In this document: positions 1 through 59,941 of the stretch, in pieces
How the letters are laid out: every line of letters begins with the position of its first letter
Position numbering within the stretch: position 1 is the stretch's first letter
From: Syngnathus acus
Lineage: Eukaryota; Chordata; Actinopteri; Syngnathiformes; Syngnathidae
DNA length: 64,000 nt
Assembly: GCF_901709675.1 (NCBI RefSeq)
Contig: NC_051094.1
Span: forward strand, 5,237,001-5,301,000
Direction: 5' to 3'
The notes under the pieces: model-generated
Told to the model about the DNA's origin: nothing
Seen by the model: the letters and a program-made list of their open reading frames with translations, nothing else
Database searches by the model: none
Program-made: the position numbers and the translations under genes

Positions 1-1364
1 CTTTTTTTTTTAATTTGCCGTGGTTTGTCTGTTTGATCTATGTGGTTTTGAGGGGGAAAAAAAAAAACTTTCAAAAGTTTGTCTTTGAGGGACCCTTGCG
101 AGTGGCCAAAATGACTCAAAGATTGGCCTTTGAAAGCAAAACTGATGAAGATTTTGCAAACTGAAACAGCCTTTCAAAAATCTCCCAAGGTGGAGTTTGT
201 CTTTGTAAGAACTTTGAAAACTAAAAGTGAAATGGTTTGGGAGGTCATGACCTTTGTTGGTCTACTCTTGCTTGCTCATGCCTGCCTAGCAAATTTCCAG
301 CAATTATCTTAAACAAGCTCTGGCAGCGGAATTGTCCAACTCAGGATAACTTATCAATGTGCTCTCGTGTGAGACTTTAAACAACAACAAAACAACAGAA
401 TGCTAATTTCCATTTTTTAAAATGTTTTTTTTTTTTTTCATATAAAACGAATGGCGTCACATCATGGCATCTCTTTAGGGACTCGCTGACTCTGACGCTA
501 ATTACCGCTCCCGCCGTGGTTGAACGCATCCATCAACATCGGCGCTGCCTGTCGTCACGTCCTGGCCATTTTTGAGGGATTAGTCGCACGTGAGAGTGCG
601 CTCTCACGCGCACACAGAATCACACACTTGCATCGTCATAGCTGTGTATCAACGACTGTGTGTCGAATACAAATCATAACCTCTGCTGCTGCTTTGGAAA
701 CACCCCACCTATACAATGCATGCAAAAATAGTGATTGATTTTTATTTTTTTTTTTTAAATCCATAGTGTCAGACTTAAGCGTGCATGCTAATGCTGCTTA
801 TTTAATATTCGATGGAGGGTTGAATTTAATTGAAACTTATTTTTGGGGACCTTGTATTAATTCTGCCTAGCAACAAGTGACGGTGAATGAACGTTGTTGT
901 TGCACAGTTGATATTTCCAGTCTCCTTCCATTTAAAGAAGTTGAGCTGAACTCCATCACACATCCAACTTTCCTTTTCCTCACTCTGTCAATCAGCAGAC
1001 TAATTATAAGTGCGTCCCGTCATTTCTGTTTAGTCGCCGCGACGCTTGAAGGGAGGCAAACAAATCACAACACGGCATGGCTAACGTGACGTGTTAGCTC
1101 ACACCTCATGTGTTAAGATCACCCTTGGGTCACAGATGTCATTGCGATCTTTTTCTTTTTTTTTCTCTCCCAGGCTAAATGTAAAATCTTTAAATCAATG
1201 TTGCAGATTTTTTTTTGGGGGGGGGTAAAGGTTAGGATTGATCGGGTATGATTGGTGTTGTCGGGGCAAATGTCAGCCGGTCAATGCCATGTCCTCTGTG
1301 TTCTTTAGCAAATACGCTACCCAAAAGGACATGATTAGCACTTGTGAAGCAAATAGAGCTCCCT

Positions 1365-2120
1365 GCTTAGATGGGCTGCGTGTTCCAATTCAACAGATCC
1401 GTTTCAATCAAGTGGATGTATTTCAAAAAGATGTAAGACTTGCAAAAATGGAAGGCATCAGTATTGCTTACTAAATGATGGTTTGTCAACCAAATGAGTT
1501 TTTTGTGTTTTGCAAAGAAGACTCTAAGATGACCGTTTCTGCTTAGACGGGATGCATGTTTGGGCCGCTCGTCAAAGCGGAATGGAACAGAATCGCCTGC
1601 TAGGTCATGATTTGTCAATCAAACGAGTCAAACGGACATGCTTAGCTAAGATAGCATTTTAAATGACGCTTAGACGGGCTGCATTGAATCTGCGTTATCG
1701 CTGTAATGGGACACAATTGTCTCCCGCGGCGTGATTTGTCAATTGAATGGACGGGTTGGGCTCAGTAGACGACATTTTATGTCTTTTAGACGGGCTGGGC
1801 TTTAATGCACCTTACTGCTACCTGCAGTGAAAACACTATTGCCCGTGTAATTTTGTCCATCAAATGCGTCAAACTGACGTGTTTGAGCAAAGATGAGAAC
1901 ATGACATTTGAAGTGACATGCGCTTAGACGGGCCGCGTTTAAAGCGCATTACCGTCACGTGTTATTGTATGTCACAATTTGTCAATCTAATGAACATGTT
2001 TTGCGAAGCAGATATTTAAAATCTTGTTTGTACTTCAGCAGGCTGCATTTAATGTGGATCACTGCCACTTTTAAGTCCAAAGGGGAGCACTTCGTCTCAA
2101 TTTGTCCATCAAACAGGCAA
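1365..2120. repeat. Degenerate tandem repeat, about six units of 110-175 bp
   Basis: The phrase CTTAGACGGGCTGC, with small changes, begins near 1365, 1541, 1670, 1786, 1921 and 2033. Between these, TTTGTCAATCAAATG- and GTCAAACNGACATG-like phrases recur in the same order. Units are strongly diverged and vary in length, so this is an old local tandem expansion rather than a satellite in active turnover. Confidence 0.7.
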
Positions 2121-5100
2121 AAGAAAAAAGTCTCATGAAGCCATGTCCGAAAAAGATGGGAAGTCTGCACTTTGTTGTGGCTTGTGATCGGATGGATGGT
2201 CGTCATCACTTCCTTCTCTGCTCGGCTGGATTCCCGTTGCTCCATTCAGTCTGTCCAGGCTGAGAGTCTTTTTTTTTTTTTTCTTTTTTTTACCAGCAAC
2301 GTTTTTACAAGTTGGCTCTCGCCAGTGTAGATGAACGCTGGGTGTTTATTTTTTTTTTGGTGGGGCTTCCATGTGATTCACAGCCAGCCAGGCGATCTCG
2401 AGCCTGACCCACTCTGCTCAGCTTGAGAGGTTCTCTCTCGAGCTGCTGCGTCGGCTGCCGAGTTTGCTGAGCCCGAGACACTGTTGGCTCGATTTATTAC
2501 ACCCCCCCCCCAAACCCGGGGCCCAAATCACGTCGCCAGAGCGTCTCACTGAACACGTTTCCAAAAATCAGCCTGGCTGATGTTGCAGCGTGACATTTTG
2601 GGAAGCATGTCTGTCACATGTACAGGAACCAAAAAAAAGTCATGCCCGACAAATCACGGGAAGTTTAGGTCATTTGTTGGCAAATTGTAAGGCGTGGCTA
2701 TCTATGCCCGCCTTATTGAACCCAAGTCCTGACAATTTAAGAAAGCAAAGTTGCGACAATCAAAGACAAAAAAATAGCCAACCAAAGCGCAATGTTCTCC
2801 ATTCATCTGCGCTTTTGGACATTTGGTCGTCGGGATGCCTGGCGTGATGGCTGATGACACCTCGCACACATTAAAGCGCTGCCGGGCCACACCGCAAAGC
2901 TGTTTGTGTGTGCGTGTGTAGCTCGCCGCACCGTGTCTGGGGAAATGTGAGCGCACTGACCCACTGACAGGCGCATCAATCAACAACTGGAGTGTGAACA
3001 CAGCAGGTAGAGCAACACGAACGACTGGGCTCGGACATGCTCGCTTTGTTTTGAGCCGAAATGGAACTTATCAAAGAAATGTTCATTTTCTTAAAAGGGG
3101 GGAAAATACACGTTCTTCCCGTCCGACAGAGAGGACTTGATTTCACACATTTCTTGGAGGACACTGCTTCCCCTCACGCATCCTTGTTTTGATTTGAAAA
3201 TGTCCAAATTCAATTGAGAAATTAAAAACAGTGTCTTTCCCACGCCCCAAAGTTGAATTCAGCATTTTTGCAAAGCCGGCATAGTAGCTAGGCATTGCTA
3301 AGCATACATTTAACTTGCTAGCTAGCTAAATGTACTAGTTTTGCTAAATGTATGCGTCGAGTGCGGTCCTGCCAACGTTTGGCTTCCTCTTTGAGCGCTT
3401 TGCCATCTTGCACGTGAGTCGAGAGCATAAAGAGCGGAAGGGGACGGCAAAGGAGAGGGCCAAAATAACCCCCCTGATAAATGTCAGGCTCGGAAATAGA
3501 AAGTCCATCCTTCTCTCCGTCGCTCTATGATAGTTTTTCCTTTCCTCTCACGTGGAACGGCTGAGCCGCCGCCGCCGCCACCGTGGTGGTTGGAGGTTTT
3601 GCAGACGGCGCGCCATCTGCGTGATCAATGGCCGTCATTCTTCCAAAGAACATTGGGTCACGATGGATCTTTTCATTGGCCCTTGTGAGCGCAGCGCAAA
3701 GTCTCATTTTCACGGCCAAGGTGATGCTTTTGCGTTTGGGCTGCGTCACTCTTCTCGCTCTAGTAGGCCACGTTTTAGCACCAAAAGGGGGGGGGGGTCG
3801 TTTATACCCCTTAGCTGGACAGTATCATTTTACATTTTTGCTGAATCCGCCACAACATACTAACCAAACACTTTAATTCAAAGGATCCTTCCATACAATA
3901 ATTTTAGTAAGAATTTTTTTGGGAGATGTTATATTGGGTTTTCCTGAAGTTGGCACCAAATCCCAACCAAGCGTCTGAATTGAAGTCAATGTAGATCAAA
4001 GACTGATAAAAATGTTGTTAAATGGATCTCATTAGATAGATAGGGAGAGTGTAGCAAGGTTGTGTGTGCGTGCACGCGTGTAAAATTGGACAGGAACACA
4101 GCCAGATGTACAGATACGATGAGGCCCATCTGCCATTCTTCTCCACCCCCCCAACACACACGTACACACACATGCACACACAAATGTCCATTCCGTTCCA
4201 TTTTCCAAGGATACACACGCACACACAAAAGCAGCCGATAGTGAGAGGAAGCAGAAAGTGATACTCGATGCCATGTTGGTTAAATATTGACGCTTGGTTC
4301 TTTTACATTACGCAAACACAAGCAAGCCTCAGGGGATGTATGTTTGGTTCTTACACACACACACACAGCAAACCCCAGCAAACCCGCAACCCTTGTGAGA
4401 ATAAAACAGTTGAGATAACGGATGGATGGATAGTACTGGGGAAAAAACAGAAGGAATATGATATTTATTGATTTTATTTCTTGTCTTTGCACGTCAGCAA
4501 TCAACAGCCACCATCTGTCACTGTCCTTGCGCTCCATTTTTTCCCCCCTGTTTTTCATGGGTGGGTGGGTGTGGGGGGGCTTGTTTGGTGGGGGGCGCGC
4601 TTGTTTGGCGGCAAACTACGCGCAATGCAGCAGACGCCATCTTGTGCATCCAAACCAATCATCCACCTTAGGGAAGGGACATTCAGGATGATTCTTCTAC
4701 TCAGATTCAAAGAACTTTCTTCATCTAACAGGATAATAAAAAACAACAAAAAGATGAATTGAACTGTGCTGTCCTTGCGGCACAAAACTGGATGTTGCTA
4801 GACAGCAAGATGGAAAAATCCGCTCTTGGTCATGAAGTTTCCCGCCCATCCAAGATACAGCAACACAAAAAGAAAACGTGTCGACATGTAGACGAAGAAT
4901 ACTTTCATTTGTTTGCTTTGGTGCTGATTAGAGTTGGAGAATGATTGCATTTTTGTTGTTTGGGTTATTTGTGTGCGTGTGTGTGTGACCTGAACAAACA
5001 AGGTGAAATTATGAAATGAAGTCAAAAATTGAAAAACAAAAGAAAGAAAATGGAAGCTCATAGAACCCGTTACAAAATGTAAGCAGCCATTTGTTTCAAA

Positions 5101-5232
5101 ATGGCCCGAAATAAGGACACATTTCCGCACTGGTGGATCCAAACTGCCAACACATATGTACACACACACACGCACGCACACACACACACACACACACGCA
5201 CTCACGAGACATTTACAGTGTTTGTGTATCTA

Positions 5233-5263
<31 letters not shown>

Positions 5264-7390
5264 TTCCTTTGCAATGTGCCAGTGTAGCCGGGTGTGAAAA
5301 TATAATGAGGGTGGGACAGCGCGGCGCTGTCTGGGGCGAGCCATTCCAACGCAACACACACACACACACACACACAAATAATAATAATAATATAATAGCA
5401 GTGATACCTCAGAGCGGCGCGGGTGCACGGGCTTGAATGGTGCACGGGTGGGGAGGGGGGGGGGATTGTATTGACGGTGAGAAAGCATCAGATGAGAAAC
5501 AGGCCGGGAGAAGATTCTAATGTTTTTTTATGACATCCAGCGCGTCTGAATGCAAATGACACTCAAGGAGTCTGTCTGGTATACGTGCTTCAAATTTGGG
5601 AACAACTCGATAAAAACTCCAGGACAGTTTTGGCCTTGAAGGACCCCTGAGATGGCCAAAATGACCTATGGATGGACCATTTGGACCAAAATAGCACATG
5701 TCAGTGCACAGTGTTTTGAGGCATGGCTTCTTGTATTTTTTTTTTTTTGTGGCTCTCCTCGTGTTAGACACGCCTACCAGATTTCATGATACAAAGTTTT
5801 TTTTTCTTCTTTTTTCTTTTCTTTTGTCCCTACCCAGGCCCCTGGAATTTACCAAAAACCCCTGATAGGACTCCTAGCAAAATGGCTAAATTCCTATATA
5901 TTTTCCAACTTCTTGAGGCTTTTTGTCAGTCTGCCTATGACAGAGTACTAGCAAATTTCGGAAACTGAAACTAAAAGGGCTGTTTCAAAACAAAATGAAG
6001 TTTTGCCAATCCTGGCCTCAATTTGCCGGCATCCAAACCATCCGCGTAGTATCCAAGTTTGTCTTTGAAGGACTCCGGGAAACAGCCAGCATCACTCAAA
6101 AACGGATGCTTCAAACCCAAACCTTGGGAGGTGTAACCGCGGGTGTGTACGTGCGTGTGCGCGGCGGTGTGCGTGTGTGTCGCCGGCAATTTCATGAAGC
6201 ATATGTCATACTCCCGTGCAGGGAATGAGAGCAGCTGACACACACGCGCACACACTGGCTTCGCCGTGACCCTTGGATGGGAGCATTAGCACCGCACGCA
6301 CGAGCTAACGCAAGCTAGCGCCGACAATCCCAACTTTTTCCACAAACGCTGGCATTGAATGACTGAGTTTATATTTTGGGGACTTTTGAGTGCATAGAGG
6401 AGCAGATTGGTGTCACCTCAACGCGTGGCGCTCTGCCTGATGTCACAGCTTTGCAAGCTGGCGTTAAGAGCCGTCATTGGCTCCAGCACAGATGACCCGC
6501 TGCCGCTGCGATACGTGCGCGGATGACTTGAATGGGCAACCGCTACAGCAGCTTTCACCATCCAGAATATCTGTGAATGGATGTATGTAGGATAATTTTA
6601 TGAATGCATGAATTAAATTCAATAATCACTGATTCTGGGCTCGTTTAGACCAATAATGATATCAAGGCCGGGAATTCACCTTCTACTTCGACTTCCTTTT
6701 GTTGGCGTTTAGCTTTTCTTTTGTGGCTACTCTTACGTCAACATTTCTTCCCAATTTGACGTTGGTTGGTCTAGAGAACTTTGTGTAATTGTTTTTATTC
6801 AAACAATTTTTTGTTTGCCATCCAAACCAAACGCTAAAAATATGGATGGAAACAAATGGTGATCGTCTTGAAGATAATTCAGAAGTTACAGTAAATAATT
6901 CTCTACAGCGTTTCATACATGAAAGGGTGTTTGAAATGTATTTCAAGATCAAAAAGAATCAAATAGAGTGAGCGTTATAGAAGCAAATGTGAATCATTTG
7001 TCATTTTTTTGAGACACTGTTGAACCTTGTGTCAAATAACCATCTGAGCTCCAAAATACAAAGCAGCAGTGTCTGCCATAAACGAGTTCAATGTCATCGA
7101 GCAGGAATGAACCGCAGTATGGAATACACACGCCCATTTTAATGAGGATAGTCAAGGAAAGAACCAAAGTTGCTCTCCCGGCGGAACGCCGTCACCTTGT
7201 CTTCTTTTGATAAGAAATAGGCCAGAAAAAGCCGCAGTAATCCTCCCTCGCAACCTCCCTGAATTGTATCGTAAATACTGCTGGAATTGGATCATAAAGT
7301 GCACGGGAATATATTGTGCGGGAGCACTGTGTGTCATTTTGGCTGCACGCTGCTGTAAATCCTTTTGGAATTGGGCATGGAAAAAGCCAC

Positions 7391-7568
7391 GCGTCAGAGT
7401 TAGCGCCCTACGTCCGAGTTAGCGCCCCGCCTCCAGAGCTTGTGCACCGCGCCAGAGCTAGCGCCCCGTGCCAGAGTTAACACCCCACGCCAGAGATAGC
7501 GCCCCACGCCGGAGTTAGCGCCCCACGCCAGAGTTAGCGCTCCACGCCCGAGTTAGCGCCCACATCCG
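7391..7568. repeat. 19-bp minisatellite, about nine units
   Basis: The unit is approximately CGCCAGAGTTAGCGCCCCA. Units start near 7391, 7411, 7430, 7450, 7469, 7488, 7507, 7526 and 7545, with substitutions in most copies. It lies in intron 1 and is GC-rich in an AT-rich setting. Confidence 0.85.
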
Positions 7569-8319
7569 ATAACGCTTGTGTCCAAATGTCAGGAGTTCCC
7601 CGGAAATGTGTCTCGGCGTGGCTAAATGGCGCAATATATGCAAAGTCATGTATTATTCCAGGGCAAGCTTAAACAAATCAAACAATGACAATTTTACCCA
7701 GTGCCGCATTGAAATGGTATGCTTCTTGTCTTTACTCCCCAGTTAACACCGAGAGACGGACGGGTTCTGGGAATCTGACGTTTTTGCATTATACTGACAA
7801 TAACCAAACAAAAAGGGGCCGAGACATACTGTAGCAGAGCCGTTGAAGCTACTTCCAAAAAGCTCAAATTAGCTACAATGCTTGGTACAGCTACGTTTGT
7901 TAGCACAGTGTTTGAAACCAAAATGGCCGACTTCCTGTGTCTGTTCAGACATTGGGTTATGGAACCGCTGAAGTTCGGTATGACCACCAATTTTGATTTT
8001 GCTACACGAACCTAATTTCAGCACCTTCGTTTTGAAAAACCTTTTTGGAAGAGTATCTGCAGATGACTCTTTTGGTTTGACATGTGTCAAAAAAATTTGA
8101 CTTGATCTAAATTGGCAGCCTCAAAGAAAAATGACACTTTGTGCCTTTTCAGGCTTGGCTTCTTGAGTCGTTTTTTCTTCGTGGCTACTCAAGAAAGCCA
8201 CCCCTGCAAGATTTAAAATAGAGAAATACTATTTAGTTGCAATTTGTCCTTGTGAAGATGCCCGACTGTTTGGAACCCCCCTCCCACAGATCACTGACCT
8301 GGTTTGCTTCTTCTTTCAG

Positions 8320-56207
<47,888 letters not shown>

Positions 56208-56620
56208 CTATGTGGGGCAGGGTCGGGCGGCGGGGGTCGGGGGTAGGGGGGTCGGTGTCTTGAAGGAGACTGGAAGAGTCTGCCACCATTTGGACATGGG
56301 CCAGTCGGATACCCGGAGCCACGTGGACAGGCTGCGCGACAACAGGTGACTCTGTCGGGGGGGACCGGGCATCGAACCGGGTGACCAAGGGGTAACATTT
56401 TAGGGGGTGGTGCCTGGGGGGGTCCAATCGGAACCAGGCATTTGGGTCTTGGTGAACCCATGAAAACAATTCACCTGTGATGCCTTTTGGACGGAAGCGG
56501 GAATGGCATGGGCGGGCGCGCGCAAAGGGAAGGACGGCGGGCGAGGACAAGCCAAGAATGTTGCCTAACACAAACAGGAAGTGGAAGTCAAGCTCATGCA
56601 ATAAAAGATTTCAAAATGAG
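56208..56620 (+). terminator. 3' UTR with poly(A) signal AATAAA at 56600-56605
   Basis: The first hexamer after the stop codon is AATAAA at 56600, about 390 bp downstream, so the transcript probably ends near 56615-56630. The UTR is GC-rich and carries G-runs (56221-56255). It also carries a diverged copy of the end of the coding region at 56278-56349. Confidence 0.7.
56278..56349 (+). pseudogene. Duplicated copy of the last 24 codons of TMEM132 within its 3' UTR
   Basis: The 72 nt align without gaps to 56136-56207 with 16 mismatches (about 78% identity), and TGA aligns with TGA. The copy would read VCHHLDMGQSDTRSHVDRL and then RDNR, against VCHDVDMGRSEIRSYMERL and QDNL. Ten of 23 residues differ and three codons differ silently. 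The offset is 142 bp, so the copy is out of frame with the gene. I see no simple GT-AG pair that would join it in frame at the matching position. Confidence 0.85.
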
Positions 56621-56639
56621 TGAGTCAAATGGAAATCTG

Positions 56640-57330
56640 CGCCCAAGTTGACTCTTTCGTTGCCATTACCAGGAAACCATCGTGCTTTTCACAATAAGTG
56701 TTGCCATTTGCATACAAAACATTTTATTTATTGTCACATCCAAATTGTCGTTCGGGTTTAGGACCTATTTTAATATTGTCAAAAAGTGGTGATTCTTTTT
56801 GACATTTCTTGTGTCCAAAATTGTTCAACATTTCCTGTCCACAAAGTAAAAGCTTTTTCGTGTCCAAAGTGGGGGACTGGGATACAACGGGCACCCCAAC
56901 TTGCACAAGTAGTGGCAGGATGTGAGAATAAAAAGCGATTTGACTTTGAAGGGCGTGCTGGGAAGTGTTTACCTAGCAACCAGCAACTTGGCTCATTTGT
57001 TGCCATTTCAGTACAAGGACAAGAGTTGCCACGCCCATGAAAATGTTTTATGTTGTAATTTTATTTATTGTTAGATGCGTAGGATCTATTTTTAATATAC
57101 TCAAGGTTTTTGACATTTCCTGTGGACAAAATTGTAAAATGGAGTCATTTCCTGTCTTCAAAGTAAAGAAGATTGGAAGGAAATGAACCAAGACTCAAAC
57201 TTGCACAATTGGCAACAGGAAGTGAGATCACTACCTGTTGTTTCAAACTTCTTGCCAACGATGGCTCTCTTTGTCAACCCGAACCTCCCATTGGGTGAAA
57301 AGACTTCCTTCTTCCTGTAGGTGAGACCAT
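56640..57330. repeat. Two diverged tandem copies of a segment of about 340 bp downstream of the gene
   Basis: Matching phrases in the same order include TTTTATTTATTGT, TAGGA(C/T)CTATTTT, TGACATTTC(T/C)TGTG, ACAAAATTGT, TTTCCTGTC...AAAGTAAA, CAA(A)CTTGCACAA and GGCA(G/A)CAGGA. The first copy runs about 56710-57010 and the second about 57040-57350. No gene was seen. Confidence 0.6.
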
Positions 57331-57349
57331 TTATTGTATTACTGTAGAT

Positions 57350-58846
57350 TTGACTTCTTTATAGTTTTATTTTGAAATATAGTCTGGTTTTCCTTGTGTT
57401 CTTTGCAAGTGTTTACTTTAGAAATGAATTATTTATTTCAATTCAGCACTGAGGCGAGGTCAAAGGGGATGGCGGCGCACGCACAAAACCGTCGTTTTGT
57501 GTTAAAAGCTCAGGTGATGACGCAAAGAACGACGACAATGAAAAGAGACAACCACATCGTTGGGATGGCAATATTTATTATTTGTAAACGTTACTGGCCA
57601 TGTAATCAAATGTTGTACATAGGTAAATAAACAGGATCTACAACAAGAGCTCACGTGTCACCACTTTGTCCGCACACGTCGCACAATGGCCCATGCAGAC
57701 TAAAGCATGGTGTTCCATTCACCGAAATTTCCATATGTATTGTATGTGTACGTATTTAATTTTATTTTACAGTGTCCACAATAATTGCCGTAAGCGAAGC
57801 TTGGGTACATCAGCATCCGAGAATTTCCTACGGAACTCAGCAAAACGAAAACTGACAAAAGTCGAGTCAAGATCCTTTTTGCAGACACACTGCACCGCAA
57901 AATCTCTTTATATGAACTATGAAAGCAGTGTAAAAAAGAGGAATTCTACCTTTTATGCCTGTTTTAAACAGAAACTTTGCAAATGGTTTCACACAGTGAC
58001 CCTGTCAATGGGGTCACCTTAAATACTTAACATTTACCACTTAAAACCAAAAAATCTATTCCCTAGTGGCTTGATTTGCACAGTGGTGCAACCTGCTCTC
58101 CCAAGTGAGCCAAAGGCACCCAGCGAGGAAAACTTCAGGTCACTTCATAGGATGGGTTAGCGAAGTTAGCGAAGGTTGCACCGTTTTTGAAAGGGAGGAA
58201 TGAATTGGGGACAAAAAACCTCTGAAAAAGCCACTTTCCAAGTGAGGCGGGTTGCGTGCAGGGGTGCTCCAGTGGCAACATTTTCCTCCACCTGGCAGCA
58301 CAACGTTTATGCTAACGCTAATGCTCACCGTTGTTACAATAATCATGATAAAAAGGGGCGTCATTATTATAATAGCAGCTATTTGAAAGGGGAGACGCTA
58401 ATAGCAGCAAACGCACTTCAGTTTCCATTACGGCTAACAACAACACAAGCATCTGGTTGACATACAGTGGGGGCGCTTGGAGTATGCCTGTTATATATAG
58501 GCTTGATGCGTATGTGTGAAAATTGCATATATATATATATACACATATATATGAAGTATATATATAGATACACATATATATGAAGATCGCACGGCACACA
58601 GAGACGAACAACCATCCGCACTCACACTTAGAGGCAAATTACAGTGCCCGATCGGCCTATCAAGCATGTTTTTGTGGTGTGGGCGGAAACTCAGAATTGC
58701 ATAGATACTGTAAAAACGCTTAAGAAAAAAAAAACTCCGTAAAAATTCACAAACTAGTGGTTGACTGTGCACCATCAGCAGAAAAGAACAACAGAAAAGT
58801 AGTGCTGTGGCAATTTAGGAGTACCTTTAGACCCCTGCCTGACAGC
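57350..58846. other. Intergenic sequence with no recognised gene
   Basis: It contains AATAAA at 57627-57632, AT-repeat tracts at 58529-58585 and short unsupported open frames. I see no exon, RNA gene or complete mobile element. Confidence 0.5.
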
Positions 58847-59930
58847 TTGTGATGTGCATTGCAGTTCTTTTAAGTGAACTGAATCTTTGGAATCAGTTCT
58901 CTCAAAAGATTCGTTCAAACGAATCGTTCAACGAATCTGTGATGTTACACGGACACTGCAATAGGTATACCGCCATTTTCACTTCCTCAAGTGATTCGTT
59001 CTTTTTTTAGTTCATATGACTTCAACCAGTAGGTGTCAGTAATGCCCATTGAAGCTGGTGCCACCTCGCCGTAAAACAAAGGAAGAAGAAAATGACGTAA
59101 CTTCCTGTTCACGGACGAGTCGTTCCCCTTCACCAACGAACGAATGAGTGAGTGAGTGATTCGCATTTCCGGTTCATCGCGAGAACGGATCAGCGAGGGA
59201 ACGAATCCTGACTTTTCCGTGCATCAACGGATCAGTCAGTGAACGTGTTGCGTCTCCTGGCGTGAACTATGTAAACCAGAATGTACATTTACGATTTGCT
59301 AAGGAAAGAAAGAACCACTCAATGAAAGGCCACTTCTTTTATGCACGTTTTCTCCAAGCTAACGGCTAACTTTATTGCATGAAGGGATGCGCCGTTATGC
59401 AACAACGGGGAGATTATGCTTCTCTTTGGGTAATCTTGATTTTATAACACTTATAGTAGTTTTTAAATAACGTGTATGCATATATACGCCTAAATATTGT
59501 TATCCAATATATCTACTGCAATTTCACATTGGATTGCTGGTTTGGAATTTACTTTTAATATTATTATTTTTAATAAACATTTATGTTAAAACTTGTCTGG
59601 TGTTTTATTCCTTGTTTTTATATTCGCCAATTAAAACATAAAAATGTGACATTTGGTGAAGTGCTTTATATGACAATATGTGTAGGTACACCTCATGAAT
59701 TCTTCAATAGGTCCACTACACGAGGTAAAAAAAAGAATAATTAAATAAATTAATTAAATTGCACAACAAAAGCACATCTAAGTATTCTCTCGCACCTGGG
59801 ATCGAACCAAGTTCTTGCCAAGCAAGATCCCGAGTCACTAACCAGTCGGCTATTTCTACCGGCAGCCTGCAATTGCTTGCACTGTTTTGTACTAGTGATG
59901 TGCATTCCAGTTTTAAGTGAACTGAATCTT
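58847..59930 (+). repeat. Left arm of the foldback element
   Basis: It is rich in AACGAATC/GATTCGTT palindromes near the outer end, contains a tRNA-like segment near the inner end, and finishes with TAGTGATGTGCATTCCAG (59893 onward), itself similar to the outer terminus at 58847. Confidence 0.8.
59789..59862 (-). other. tRNA-like (SINE-type) segment in the left arm
   Basis: Read on the minus strand, TAGCCGACTGG (A box-like) is followed about 35 bp later by GGTTCGATCC (B box). The acceptor stem does not pair, so this is a tRNA-derived relic and not a tRNA gene. Confidence 0.55.
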
Positions 59931-59941
59931 TAGAATCGGTT

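Larger units (their letters stand above)
1..8319 (+). other. Intron 1 (3' part) of the TMEM132 gene
   Basis: No exon is recognisable. It holds poly-T/A runs, CA/TG tracts (4140-4230, 5160-5260, 5353-5378), the degenerate tandem repeat at 1365-2120, the minisatellite at 7391-7568, and scattered pieces of an intronic repeat around 60-320, 5540-5960, 5990-6110 and 7800-8230 (phrases such as GGCCAAAATGAC and TTTGTCTTTGA recur). Short open frames here are AT- or CA-repeat artefacts. Confidence 0.6.
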
